From NCBI GenBank assembly GCA_021401465.1, contig JADDMT010000025.1, forward strand, positions 248,001 through 312,000: a DNA stretch of 64,000 nucleotides. The letters run 5' to 3'. Numbering within the stretch: position 1 is the stretch's first letter; every line of letters begins with the position of its first letter. Below the pieces are notes generated by a model. It searched no databases. It saw nothing but the letters and a program-made list of their open reading frames with translations, and was not told where the DNA came from. Below, piece by piece: positions 1-10,341 of the stretch. Source of the DNA: Teratosphaeria epicoccoides. Its lineage: Eukaryota; Ascomycota; Dothideomycetes; Mycosphaerellales; Teratosphaeriaceae. The position numbers and the translations under genes were made by a program.

Positions 1-700
1 CTCGTTGGAAAGAGGAGAACGAACATCACTATTCAGAACTGGCAGTACATGCACGCGAGGGAGGCGAGGTGAGTCTGAGAGAGGGGAGAGACTTGTGCGA
101 AACGCGTACTAACGGATTTGCAGCCGATTCAATACGACCGTTGCAGCCATGCGTCATTCGACGCAGAATGGAGTGTACGACTCGCATACGAATCTGATGT
201 TCTACCCTACCATCATGCAGCCGACACATGCCAAATGGGAGCAGATACCACCGCCATCGCCGCCATTCGACGTCAAAGCACTCACCAATGGCTTGATGAA
301 TGGCTACCACGCCGTTGGCGAGCCATCTGGAGAAGGAAGAGAAACCGAAGACGCCATGAACGTTGACCGCGAGGCTCCACCACAGCCAGCCAGCATGTTC
401 ATCGACGTGCCAGCAGTGATCTCTCGCAATTTCTCAGTTATCGATACCGTCTACACAGCACCGCCCATCTCCAATTCCGGCTACCCAGGGCCAGACGGTG
501 CAATTACAGATCCCGCTTCCGGACCCAACGGTCTCTCGTCAATCCCCACGGATGTGCTCGATGAGCTACCAGAGCCGTGCAGACAGGCATTTGAGGAGGG
601 CAGGAGGGCGGAGGACAGGTGGAAGAAGCAGTGGGGCACGGAGGCACAGAGCGGCGGGCGGAGAGATTTGAAGATCGGCTTCAGCGGGTATCCTGTTTGA
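1..700 (+). CDS. C-terminal part of a probable Rsc7/Swp82-type chromatin-remodelling subunit (5' end outside window)
   Basis: The reading frame enters from the left edge, is interrupted by an intron at 69-123 (GTGAGT donor, perfect TACTAAC branch site at 107-113, CAG acceptor) and continues in phase to a TGA at 698-700. Exon 1 (1-68) reads through without a stop in the same phase. The segment after the intron contains a GVYD.HTN....PTIMQPTHAKWEQ pattern, which I associate with the conserved block of fungal RSC/SWI-SNF Rsc7/Swp82 subunits. The rest is proline-rich, and the C-terminus (LPEPCRQAFEEGRRAEDRWKKQW) is charged and probably helical. These nuclear subunits help target ATP-dependent nucleosome remodellers. 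The coding call is firm. The family name rests on recall of one block and could be wrong. Confidence 0.5.
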
Positions 701-1476
701 CGGAGTCAGGGCGTTAGGCGAATAAGGCGTTGGGTGGTTGCTTACTGCTAGAGTGGCGTGCGATGGCATATGGGACTGCTTTTGTCTCGGGGGTGGCAGT
801 CTAACGTCCCCGGTCAAACAGGGCAGGGTTTGGATTTTGCGTGTGGAGCTTTTATGGGACGACATCGAGGAATGAGGGGCAACCAGGCTTCATGCATGAA
901 CGGTGCAATTGTAATCTGCTGTGCGCTTCGATGGAGATCGCCTGTACTACTAGTGATAGCAAGGATGGTCGATGCCTGATCATCCACTGGAGACCTCTAA
1001 TCAGCATGTTACCGGCCATCCAAAAGATGCTTTCTTCAGTGATCGATGCAACACTGCACAAGTATGTTGCTCCTCCCCACCTGGCGCTCTCAACAGTCAC
1101 CCAACCAGTCGACCGCTTGATGGGTACCTAGTACATTTGACTGCTGAGTGTCATACGGCTTCATGATGAGACTGACTGCTTGTCGGCAGTCAATGGCTCG
1201 TTGACCTGCCTGACTGTCTACCCCCGTGATACAGTTGACCTCGACCAGTTGACAGCTGGTGAAACAGATGCCTTGCATGTGATGAGACACTGCCAATCGG
1301 TAAGTCGGTATGAATTCCGATGCCGAGACACCATACTGCTTTCAGAGCTGCAGTATCGATAGGTGTTGGAAACTTTTTGTATGAGGCATTGGACTGTTTT
1401 TTCCCCTGCTTTCTCGCTGCCCCAATCTTCCACGACTCCTTTCAATACACGAATTGAAGATTAGCCGCCAGCAATC
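701..1476. promoter_or_regulatory. Intergenic region upstream of argininosuccinate synthase
   Basis: This holds the 3' flank of the left gene and the promoter of the arginine gene. Five copies of TGACTG or its complement CAGTCA lie between 1094 and 1216. A pyrimidine-rich tract at about 1397-1442, common in fungal core promoters, lies just before the start codon. No supported gene was found; the small ORFs here look random. Confidence 0.4.
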
Positions 1477-2826
1477 ATGTCCAAAGGAAAAGTGTGCCTG
1501 GCCTACTCGGGTGGGCTCGACACGAGCTGTATCCTCAAGTATCTCTTGGTGAGTGAATGTCGCGTGCTTGACACCTTCTTGGAGGGTGAAGACAGAGGCG
1601 TGGACGTGTACAGCGACGTATGCTGACATGGTGTGTAACAGGAAGAGGGTCATGAGGTCATCGCATTCATGGCCGATGTAGGCCAAGAGGAGGACTTTGC
1701 GGCTGCGAAGGAGAAGGCATTGAAAATCGGTGCCAGCCAGTGCTACATCGAGGATTTACGCCGGGAATTCATTGAGGAGCTCTGCTACCCGGCCATCGCC
1801 TCCAACGCCATCTACGAAAACGTCTACCTCCTCGGCACTTCTCTCGCCCGTCCCGTCATTGCTCGCGCTCAGATCGCAGTCGCACAAAAGGAAGGTTGTT
1901 TCGCTGTCTCGCACGGCTGCACTGGCAAGGGCAATGATCAGGTCCGCTTTGAGCTCGCCTTCTACGCCCTGCAGCCGTCGATCAAAGTCATTGCGCCCTG
2001 GAGAGACCCAGTCTTCTACAACAAGTTCAAGGGCAGAAACGACCTACTGGACTATGCTGCCAAGGCCGGCATTCCTGTCACAAGCACCAAGGGCAAGCCA
2101 TGGAGTATGGACGAGAACCTGGCCCACTGCTCCTACGAGGCGGGCATTCTCGAGGATCCGAACACGACACCGCCGGAGGACATGTGGAAGCTGACAGTCG
2201 ACCCGACCAAGGCTCCTGATGAGCCTGAGGACTTCACCCTGCACTTCAAGCAGGGCTTACCAGTCAAGCTCGAGTCGAAGCAGCATGGCACCAAAACCGA
2301 CCCAGTCGACCTCTTCCTGACTGCCAATGCCATCGCTCGCCGCCACGGCGTCGGCAGGATCGACATTGTCGAGAATCGCTTCATCGGCCTCAAGTCCCGT
2401 GGTTGCTATGAGACGCCCGGCCTCACTATGCTCCGCTCCGCCCACATTGACCTCGAAGGTCTTGTCCTGGACCGCGAGATCCGCGCCCTGCGTGACCAAT
2501 TCGTGACGTTCAACTACGCCAAGCTGCTGTACAACGGCCTGTACTTCTCGCCCGAGCGCGAGTTCCTTGAGGACAGCATCAAGGCGTCGCAGAAGAACGT
2601 CAATGGTGCCGTCAGGTGCCGGGCGTACAAAGGTACTTTCAGTGTGCTAGGCAGGTGGTCGGACACCGAGAAGCTCTATGATGAGAGTGAGAGTTCGATG
2701 GACGAAATTGGTGACTTTGCGCCGCAGGATACGACAGGGTTCATTTCGGTGAATGCTATTAGGTTGAAGAAGTATGGGAAGGCAAAGGAGGCGGCGGGGC
2801 AGAGTTTGGTAACGAAGCAGGCTTGA
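1477..2826 (+). CDS. ARG1: Argininosuccinate synthase
   Basis: The enzyme joins citrulline and aspartate, using ATP, to make argininosuccinate in the penultimate cytosolic step of arginine synthesis. CDS is join(1477..1548,1642..2826), 418 aa, the usual length for the fungal enzyme. The intron 1549-1641 (GTGAGT, CTGAC branch, CAG) splits the protein after residue 24. The first exon carries the N-type ATP-pyrophosphatase motif AYSGGLDTS at residues 9-17. GCTGKGNDQVRF at about 116-127 and the RIDIVENRFIGLKSRG segment are also family hallmarks. The start was chosen because this ATG opens directly into the conserved N-terminus, and an ORF beginning at 1669 would lose the ATP site. The upstream TGACTG cluster may relate to general amino-acid control, but no exact TGACTCA site was seen. 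Confidence 0.97.
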
Positions 2827-3503
2827 ATGGTGGGATTGCAATGGAATGGGTTGGTATGAGCGAGGCGTTTTCTCGTCCGTGGCTTATTGTTGGTAACAAT
2901 AGACGAATTTACGCCCATGAAATGGACATACAGTCGTGGTGGTGGCTCTTTCATTCTCGAGGCTGAGGCCGGACAGAAGGCATGTGCCGTGCTGCCATGT
3001 TTGACCATAATGGTCGAAGTTCGGAGATCCTCAAACCAAAAACTTCAGCCGGAATGTGCGAGCGGACGGTATCGCAGGATCTTCGACGCTCTGCATGAAG
3101 CTGGAATACTAACGCGCCAGCCTGAGGCAGGACGTATCGCCCGGAGGACAGCCTACGCCTCCGTGGTCACCAGGTTCACAGCCTCAGGACACAAAACCAA
3201 GTTTCACTCCGCCATGGCCGGGCTAGAAGCACTGGGTCCTATACAACGTTTGTCCATATCAAGCCTACCAATGCTGATGGCAGACCTGGTCCATACCGAT
3301 GGAGCAACACTGCACTCGCGGTTTGGCGATCACCCAGATGCTGTATTCACTACTCTTCCAGAAGATGTAGTCGCGCACCGTGGCCCGTGCGCCCGAGATG
3401 ACGACTCCAAATGATCCCGCCTTCTCGTCCACCACAAAATCATCAAACACGGGTATTGCCGAGGAATCATCCGTGATATCAGTCTCGCATGTTCAGAAGA
3501 GCG
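2827..3503. other. Intergenic region with a possible minus-strand exon
   Basis: Shared 3' flank of the arginine gene and 5' flank of the DUF427 gene. A plus-strand ORF at 2887-3414 has no recognisable features. On the minus strand a frame open from about 3486 to 3268 looks protein-like (VFDDFVVDEKAGSFGVVISG), but it has no ATG and no clear splice sites. Confidence 0.3.
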
Positions 3504-3986
3504 ATGACGGCAACAACGAAGCTCAATCCTCGCAATTTTCCGCGGCCACCAGCCTGCGAAAAGACACCGCGACATCTCCAGGTGAAGTGGCACGGTCAAG
3601 TCATTGCAGACACAAAGGACGCATATTGGGTGCTGGAGACGCACCATCCACCTACATACTACCTGCCTCCTGCATCTGTGAAGGTTCCCTTGCAAAAGAC
3701 CCCGAACAGCTCCTTCTGCGAATGGAAAGGCAGAGCGACATATTACGCTCTGGAGAACCCAGCGAAGCCCGGCGAGGTTGTCAAGAACAGGCTGTGGTCA
3801 TACGATAGCCCAACCGAAGGCTTCAAGCCCATCACTGGCTATCTCAGCTTCTATGCTGGGCCTTGGGATTGCTATGTCGATGGCGAGAAAGTGGAGGCTC
3901 AGCCTGGTGACTTTTATGGCGGGTGGATGACGAGTGATATCGAGAGGAGTACCGTGAAAGGTGGACCGGGTACCTGGGGATGGTAG
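3504..3986 (+). CDS. DUF427 family protein
   Basis: A 160-aa single-exon protein matching the DUF427 family (Pfam PF04248), small beta-barrel proteins found in bacteria and fungi with no settled biochemical role. Visible family features are the THHPPTYYLPPASVK block, SSFCEWKGRATYY in the middle, YAGPWDCYVDGE, and the terminal GGWMTSDI...KGGPGTWGW. I chose the second ATG (MTATTK) because an MTATTKLNPRNFP-type start leads directly into the domain; the frame opens five codons earlier at 3489. No signal peptide or membrane segment is visible, so it is probably cytosolic. Confidence 0.88.
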   Translation: MTATTKLNPRNFPRPPACEKTPRHLQVKWHGQVIADTKDAYWVLETHHPPTYYLPPASVKVPLQKTPNSSFCEWKGRATYYALENPAKPGEVVKNRLWSYDSPTEGFKPITGYLSFYAGPWDCYVDGEKVEAQPGDFYGGWMTSDIERSTVKGGPGTWGW

Positions 3987-4189
3987 AGTCTGCTCAGGAC
4001 TTCACTTCAGTTTTGTCATGTTGAATTCGTCATGGAGAGCTCATGGTCTGGTCACATGGACCATTATTCCTGCCTAATTTTGTGCTGGAGCTTTGACATA
4101 TGCCTCTCTCTCCACACTTTCCACTCTCACCTTGATCCCCTGCAGCAACACTTTGAATCACCGCGACGCAAAGTCGACTAAGACGGCGG

Positions 4190-4824
4190 GTGCTAAGCGA
4201 CGTCAGAAAGATGCAGCCCTCAGCGTAAGACCAAGTCTACTTCAGAGCCAGCAGCCGGTCTGTTCCAAAAGCTTCCTGCCGAAATCCGCAATAACATCTA
4301 CCATTTGGCACTTGTCGAGGAGATCACGCCCATTCCCGTCTCGATGGCCCCCACGCACGCAGTCCTGGCCCCAGCACACACAAGGCAGACGCTCGATCTG
4401 ATTCCGCGAGCCAGCAAATCCGAGCACCTGTAAGAGTATTCGTGCTCGAGCGTTGCCACTGTTCTACTCCAGGAACACCTTCCACATTGCCGTCATAACA
4501 GCAGACTTCGATGCGCTCTACAAATGGGTCATGGACATGCAAGAGCGCTGCGGTCCTTAGCCTTTCGGGAGCATCCAGCTGCATTTACGCAGTGGCCGCA
4601 GGGGTGACTTGCATGGCCCGATTGCTCTGGCACAGCTTTTCGACAACGCAGATGCCAAATTTGCCAACAAAGTCGGCACACAATTCCCGTATCTCCATGG
4701 CCGTGGACAGGTATCGGTGCCGAGCTTCCTCTACAGTTCGCGTCACTGCCTCATCGAGGTCGCGCTGGCTGGAGTGGTGTCCTTCGGCAAGAAGGCAAAA
4801 TCTTTGGTAACCTCGGACATATGA
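4190..4824 (+). pseudogene. Decayed 2EXR/F-box-like gene
   Basis: One frame at about 4240-4433 reads LFQKLPAEIRNNIYHLAL, the classic opening of the fungal 2EXR/F-box-like family, then hits TAA at about 4431. The expected next block (SIRARALPLFYSRNTF) continues only after a 1-nt shift. That frame is then stopped by TAG at about 4558 and afterwards stays open (GSIQLHLRSGRRGD...) to a TGA at about 4822-4824. No start codon leads into the first block. A GTAAGA lies at the first break, but the sequence after it is the conserved family block, so an intron is unlikely. I read this as a pseudogene with at least one frameshift and one nonsense change. The boundaries are approximate. Confidence 0.6.
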
Positions 4825-5091
4825 CTGCAATCACAGCGCGGCAATGGGGTACGCTGGCTTACCAGAGCGGTCATGCAGTTCCACCGAGATTTCGTGTTCC
4901 TCTGCAATTTTGTGCACTCGGTAAGGGCCCTGCCAGTGTGGGTGTCCAGATCCTATACCTGGTCGTATACCAACTGCGATGGATTCATCGAACGCGGACA
5001 CCCGAGCTCCCACCCTATGGGACTTTCCACGTGTCCCACGGTTTAAGCGCTCCTCTCTCCGGTCTCCGTCAGTCCGCCACAAGTCCTGCAA

Positions 5092-6084
5092 ATGAAGGGG
5101 GGGTTTTCGACCGAGAGCGACTTCGAGTCCAGTCACGTGGACCTCATGGACACTGACGATATTGACACTGACGATGTTTTCAGGAATCCGTCACCACGTG
5201 CTCTAGCTACTCCACACGCAATGCTCAGAGAAAGCTTCTTCGAAGATACAAACGACACGCTTTGGCCGTTCCTTCCTACGTTCGTGAACAAAAGTCGAAA
5301 CTTGTCAAGCCTGCATTGTGATTATCAGAAGCCATTCCCTCGTTGCGTGCTCGAAGCACTTGACCGGAAGAACGATCCTTTCAGACTTCGCTTGGAACAG
5401 TCGTGGTACGGCGGCTACCCGGAAGAATATGAGCGCTGGCCTAGGGAGCTGCTGCTGCTGCTATCGCCTTGCTTGCAGAGCCAGAGGACCCGATCCTTGG
5501 GATGTATGATTAACGACCATCTTGATTATACCCAGGATTTGTCTTCAAGCTGGTGGGTGGCCGATATCCGCATTGCAACAAATTCGATGGTCACGTGTCG
5601 AAACAACGACAGGCTAGATGGTGGTGTTTGGTCCGTACATGCTGTTCGACAAGGATTGGCTCTGCCCAAATTCCCTGCGTCCCCGCTGCAGGATCCTCCA
5701 TAGCCCGCGAAGCGCTCTGCGTCGAAGGCCATCGAGATCGGTGGCGATGTCCCGGTCTATGTTGAAGCTTTCGAAGATGTCGTGCAGCATTACGACTTTT
5801 CCGAGCTGGAGATCCTAAAGCTCGTTGATCCAGTCACACATTGTGGCCGGAGCCTGCTGATCGCGGACAATCGATTTGCATCACTGTCGACGCTCGTTCT
5901 GGGCGCTGAACAGGACGAGTGCAAGCCCGCTTTTGAAGGCGACGAGCTCGACGAGCAACTCACGGCGACAGCATTTGTTGAAAACCTGCCATTTCTTTCC
6001 AACGTCCGCGGCATCGGCCATTCTCGCACCTACACTACCACCATGTTCCTATCACCCTCCGTAACGATCCACTTTTGCACCTGA
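5092..6084 (+). pseudogene. F-box/LRR-like gene interrupted by an in-frame TAG
   Basis: A frame opens with ATG at 5092 (MKGGFSTESDFESSH) and runs to TAG at 5701-5703. The same frame then continues open to 6084 with protein-like sequence (EAFEDVVQHYDFSELEILKL, FRNRFASLSTLVLG-like leucine-rich text). The first half contains a PRCVLEALDR...WPRELLLLLSPCLQS pattern resembling leucine-rich repeat regions of fungal F-box proteins. No convincing intron removes the stop: the CTGCAG acceptor at about 5691 leads into the wrong frame. It may be a relic like its neighbour at 4.2-4.8 kb, or a gene truncated at 203 aa. It includes a short CTG run near 5447. Confidence 0.5.
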
Positions 6085-6481
6085 CCCTTCTCCAGTTGCA
6101 GATCTTCATACCCTCAAAACACTCCCCTAACGAGTTTATCTGGTCGGCGAGCTCAACAAGTCAATTTAGCGGTTATTCAACGGATCGATTTGTCGACGTA
6201 ATTGACTTTTTGAGGGTCCTGCCTGCTGCGGGTTCCAGCGGCTCTTCAGTTTTCGACGTGATCGACCTGTGACGGACGATTGCTGGATGGCTGTACGATG
6301 GCCTCGAATCAGGCCAAGCCGTCGACCGCGCCGATCAACGGACCAATTGATCAGTTGACATATTCACCATAAGCCTGATCAGCGACATCAATCAGCCTAT
6401 CGAACCAAAAGGTCAAGACAAGTACTGCACGACGCTCACGCTCTCGAATTTCGGCAGCTTGGTTGCAGAGTACAGATACCA
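6085..6481. other. Intergenic, no feature recognised
   Basis: A 400-bp stretch between the decayed plus-strand genes and the 3' end of the minus-strand membrane-protein gene. I see no gene, RNA or clear repeat. Confidence 0.4.
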
Positions 6482-8032
6482 TCACGAACCGGGCAGCTCC
6501 ACGGGTTCATGCTCAAACTTCACGCCTTCAGAACCTTCTAGCTCCCCTGGCCCTTTACACACGTCCCTGCCTCCTTCTGCTTGATTCGTAGGCAATTGCG
6601 CTTTTTCGCCTTCCCGTCCCAACTCGTGCGCCCTATCATACCCGTGCACTTCGGCTGCCGGCGCCACTGCATGACCGTCAATTTCATGCTGCTGCTGCAT
6701 TGTCGCAGCATCCTCCTGAGACATCCTCTTCCTCCACAGCAGCAACAACACCAGTGCTGCAACCAGTGCGATGCCGGCCAGTGCTCCTACCACGATGCCG
6801 GCGATGGCTGCGCCGGAAAGCGGACGGTCTGAGGCTTGCTGTTCCGTGCTGTCTGGTGCTGTGCCGTTCGAAGACGCGCTGTTGGTAGAACTGCTCGTGG
6901 CGTTGTAGGCGACGGGCGTCGGTGCAGGCTCGGCGGGCGGGACGTAGCTACCGGCGTGGATGTTGGTCACGCGTCCACAAAATACGTGTGCCACAACCTC
7001 GGTGATCGAGGTCTGAGCAGCAGCGTCGGCGATGGGCATCCAGACGCCGATGACTGGACTCACTGAGTCGATCCAAGCGTCGTATACTGTTTGAGAGTTG
7101 TTGTTGTAGAAGCTCAATGTACTCTGCCAGGTGCCATTGAGGGTACAATTTGAGGTGAGGCCTGTCTGGTATTGGTTGCCGTATCTGATAGCGATTAGTT
7201 TGAGGTTCAGCGAATGCTTGGCAGGATACTATGCTCGATTGCAGGCAGTGCTTACGATGTCAACGGGTAGGCAAGTCCGCTCAACTTTTCCTCAAAGAAA
7301 TAAAAGCATCTGCGTTGAAGTCGTAAAGTCAGAGCCGATCTGCATATTCATCATATCGATCATTCACTCACTCGGCCGGGAAATTATCCACCAAGGCCGC
7401 CGACAGCAAGCGACAGACGGTCGGGAGAGAAGTGCCCGTCAGGTTGCTCGGAGTATCTGGTGACGGGGTCGTATACCATCTAGCATATTGTTCTACAGTC
7501 GACGTGATGGCGTTTATCATGGTTTGTCGAGTGCAGACAGACAGCTGCCATTATCTGATTGACCTCGTAATTGGGTATTGTAGTTTAAACTAAAGCCCAC
7601 CAGGCCACAAACATCGTATCCGAGTGCATATCTGTCAGAATAGTTTGCCCCATTGGTGTCATACCACAGTGTGTATGCCGATGAGATATTGGAGGAATCG
7701 CTGGTGTCGAAGCCAGGGTTGGCTATGGTGACGCCGAGACCAGAGGCCAATGTCTTGCCAGAGTAATTGTCCGGCTGTCCTGCTTGTGGCCCTTGTGGCA
7801 CATTCGGGTTGTAATATGTTATGCCCGTAGCATTGGCGTCCGCATAGGTCTTATTGCATAACGGTGAGGTCCCTCCCTGGACGAAGGTGGTGAGGCCCCA
7901 GATGGGGATGACTGATGCATTGCTGCTCTGAGAACTTGCCTGACCGAGGACAAGTTTCAGATATACACTGGTCAGGAGCAAGAACCACGACACCATTTGC
8001 TCCATCGCACAGGGACTGGCACGGAGCGTCAA
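6482..8032 (-). CDS. Single-pass membrane protein with secreted N-terminal domain
   Basis: Multi-exon gene. The N-terminus (start at 8032, or more likely the ATG at about 8005, MEQMVSWFLLL) is a signal peptide followed by an Asn/Ser-rich domain with many N-glycosylation sequons. Two introns are clear: 7311-7372 (GTGAGT...CGCAG) and 7185-7255 (GTAAGC...ATCAG). A further intron, tentatively 7545-7612 (GTTTGT...GGCAG), joins the first exon to a segment reading INAITSTVEQYARW. The last exon holds an extracellular stalk rich in Thr, Ser and Pro, one transmembrane helix (IAGIVVGALAGIALVAALVL) with small-residue packing motifs, a basic stop-transfer (WRKR) and an acidic cytoplasmic tail. This layout is common to fungal surface sensors and cell-wall proteins, but I recognise no named domain. 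Confidence 0.75.
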
Positions 8033-8974
8033 GATTGGAAGAAGCGTTGCGCGACTTCTGTGTGTGGAGCCTGCCGAAGCGGCAACGCTTTCTTCATGGT
8101 ACGGCCATCCGTCATGATGAGCCTTTGGTCAGCTCGATATGCACCTACCACGCTAAACAGGCCACCTGCATTGAGTGTTCGCTGGCCGTACGGACAGGGC
8201 GGAACAAGCAGCGAGACCAGCCGTACTTGCATGCTTGTCGAGAAGTGCTAATCCCTGCTAGGTCGGTAGCCAGAGGATCTTCGACCTAGACCACAGCGCG
8301 GATCAGAGTCGCCGAGCACATGCTCACGGCAGAGCAGTAGGCTTCCAAGAGCATTGTTAGCGGCTGACTGCTGCAATGCTTGCATGTACCGCTCTAGCTG
8401 TCTGGGGGGTTCTTCTTGCATTGTAATCACTCGCGACCGGGGTGAGGCTGATTGCAGTTGACCAGCAAGAGGGCGGGACCTCGGCCTGACGGGCTCTCAC
8501 AGTTGCGCAACGTATCAGGAGGAGGCAGAGGGGGGGGGGAAACGGGATGTGATGCCGCCAAATGCGAGACCGATCACAAATGGCGTCCATCGCGCTTAGT
8601 GAAATGCAGCAGTCATGATATTGTTTGTTGTCTGTTCTGACCAATGAGCCCTCCTGAGCATCACGGCATGTTCTGTAATAAGAGACAGAGACATGGTCCA
8701 CCTCCTAGGGACGACTACGGACCTCGCCACGACAGGATCCATGTGAAGTGCAGATCAGCTTTGTACTAGCGGATCGACTCACATGACCATCACACACCCT
8801 TTGTCCTTGTCTTCGTAACCAACATACGTGAAAGTGTTGATATATTGATAGCGCTCGGGGTCATGAGTCATGAAGCCTTCGGGAATGCCCGCCATTTCAA
8901 AAAGTATAAAGTCTGTTTTGTTTCCATCATGTCTTGACTCTTGACCTGAACACTCACCTCCCCAGCTGACCAAC
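8033..8974. promoter_or_regulatory. Divergent promoter region; TATA box for the desaturase
   Basis: The two flanking genes diverge from here. TATAAA at 8905-8910 lies 65 bp before the desaturase ATG at 8975, a sensible core-promoter distance. A G run of nine lies near 8531-8540. No supported gene inside. Confidence 0.45.
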
Positions 8975-10341
8975 ATGGCCGCGACGGTGGAAACGAGCAC
9001 TCGGCGGCCCCCAAATCCAAGTCTCACCAAGCCTGATTTGATCGTCCTGGAGAATCTATACGGCGACATTCAGCGAGAGAGGAGGACTCCTGAGAAGGCA
9101 GTGCAGAACAATGACAAGCAAGTCATCGAGCGCCTCCGGGCCATGAACAATCCTTCGCATCCGGACTTCGAGCCCACTGTGCTCTCGACCTACGACAGAA
9201 CCGACATGCCGGACTGGATCAATCGCTATATCCTGGACCCGTACAGCCGCATCGCTGTCAAGATCGTACGGCACCCCACAGACATCGTGTTCCTCACACA
9301 CATTCTCTGGGATTCGTGTATCATCGTGCCGAGCGCGATCTATTTGTACTGGAACTTTACTTATCTCCACGCTATATTGCACACAGTGCATGTGCTATGG
9401 TGTGCGGGCCCTTTCACACTGATGATGCACAACCACATCCACAAGTGAGTGCCTGCTTGCCATGAGAGCTGAGAACCCAAGCTGACATACTGCTCAGTCG
9501 CGGCATTCTTGCCAGGTCGTGGAACTGGTTTGATTCGACCTTCCCTTACCTCCTCGAGCCCTTGCTAGGCCACACTTGGGACTCGTACTACTACCATCAC
9601 GTCAAACATCACCACGTCGAGAACAACGGCCCCGAGGACCTGTCCTCCACGATTCGATACCAGCGAGATGAGCTTCTGCACTTCCTGCACTACGAGGGCA
9701 GGTTTCTTCTCCTAGTGTGGTACGACCTGCCACTGTACTTCATCCGCAAGAACCAGCCTAAACTCGCAGCTCGAGCATTCTCGTCTGAGGTCGGAACGTA
9801 TATTTTCTACTACCTCATGGCACGCCTCAACTTGAGAGCCACGATCTTCGTCTTCTTTATCCCCTTCTTCCTCCTGCGATTAGCATTGATGATAGGCAAC
9901 TGGGGCCAGCATGCTCTTGTGGACGAGCTTGAGCCTGATCACGATCTACGATCATCCATCACTTTGATCGACGTCGTTTCGAACCGGCTGAGTTTCAACG
10001 ATGGATACCATACCTCTCACCACCTGAACCCTCTCCGACATTGGCGAGAGCAACCTGTTGCCTTCACCCAGCAGAAAGAACTCTACGCGAACGGAAAGGC
10101 CCTTGTATTCCACGACATCGACTTCTTCTTCATGACTGTCAGGCTCTTGATGAAAGACTATGCCTACCTGGCCGACCATTTGGTCCCGATCGGAGATCAA
10201 GTGAACATGAGCAAGACGGAGATTGCGGAAATGCTGAGGACGAAGACGAGGAAGTTCACGGAGGAAGAGATCAAGCAGAAGTTCAAGCAGAGAGGCCTAT
10301 CGGCTTCTCCCCAGGCGCAAGTCGTGAAGGAAGCGCTCTGA
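8975..10341 (+). CDS. Membrane fatty-acid desaturase family protein
   Basis: CDS is join(8975..9444,9498..10341), 437 aa. The intron 9445-9497 has a GTGAGT donor, GCTGAC branch site and CAG acceptor, and splits an Asn codon inside the first histidine box. Three histidine boxes for a di-iron centre are visible: HNHIH at the splice junction (about 152-156), HVKHHH near 190, and HTSHH near 331. Hydrophobic stretches (VFFIPFFLLRLALMIG and others) are consistent with an integral ER membrane enzyme of the FA_desaturase superfamily (PF00487). No cytochrome b5 domain is present. HNHIH replaces the more usual HDCGH-like first box, so the substrate cannot be assigned and could be an acyl chain or another lipid. 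The C-terminus is charged and probably cytosolic. Confidence 0.85.

Noticed and set aside
2887..3414. 175-codon plus-strand ORF after argininosuccinate synthase
   Set aside because: No domain, no promoter or splice signal, odd composition; the opposite strand looks at least as protein-like.
4431..4450. GTAAGA at the frame break as an intron donor
   Set aside because: The sequence immediately after it encodes the next conserved 2EXR block in another frame, so a frameshift explains it better.
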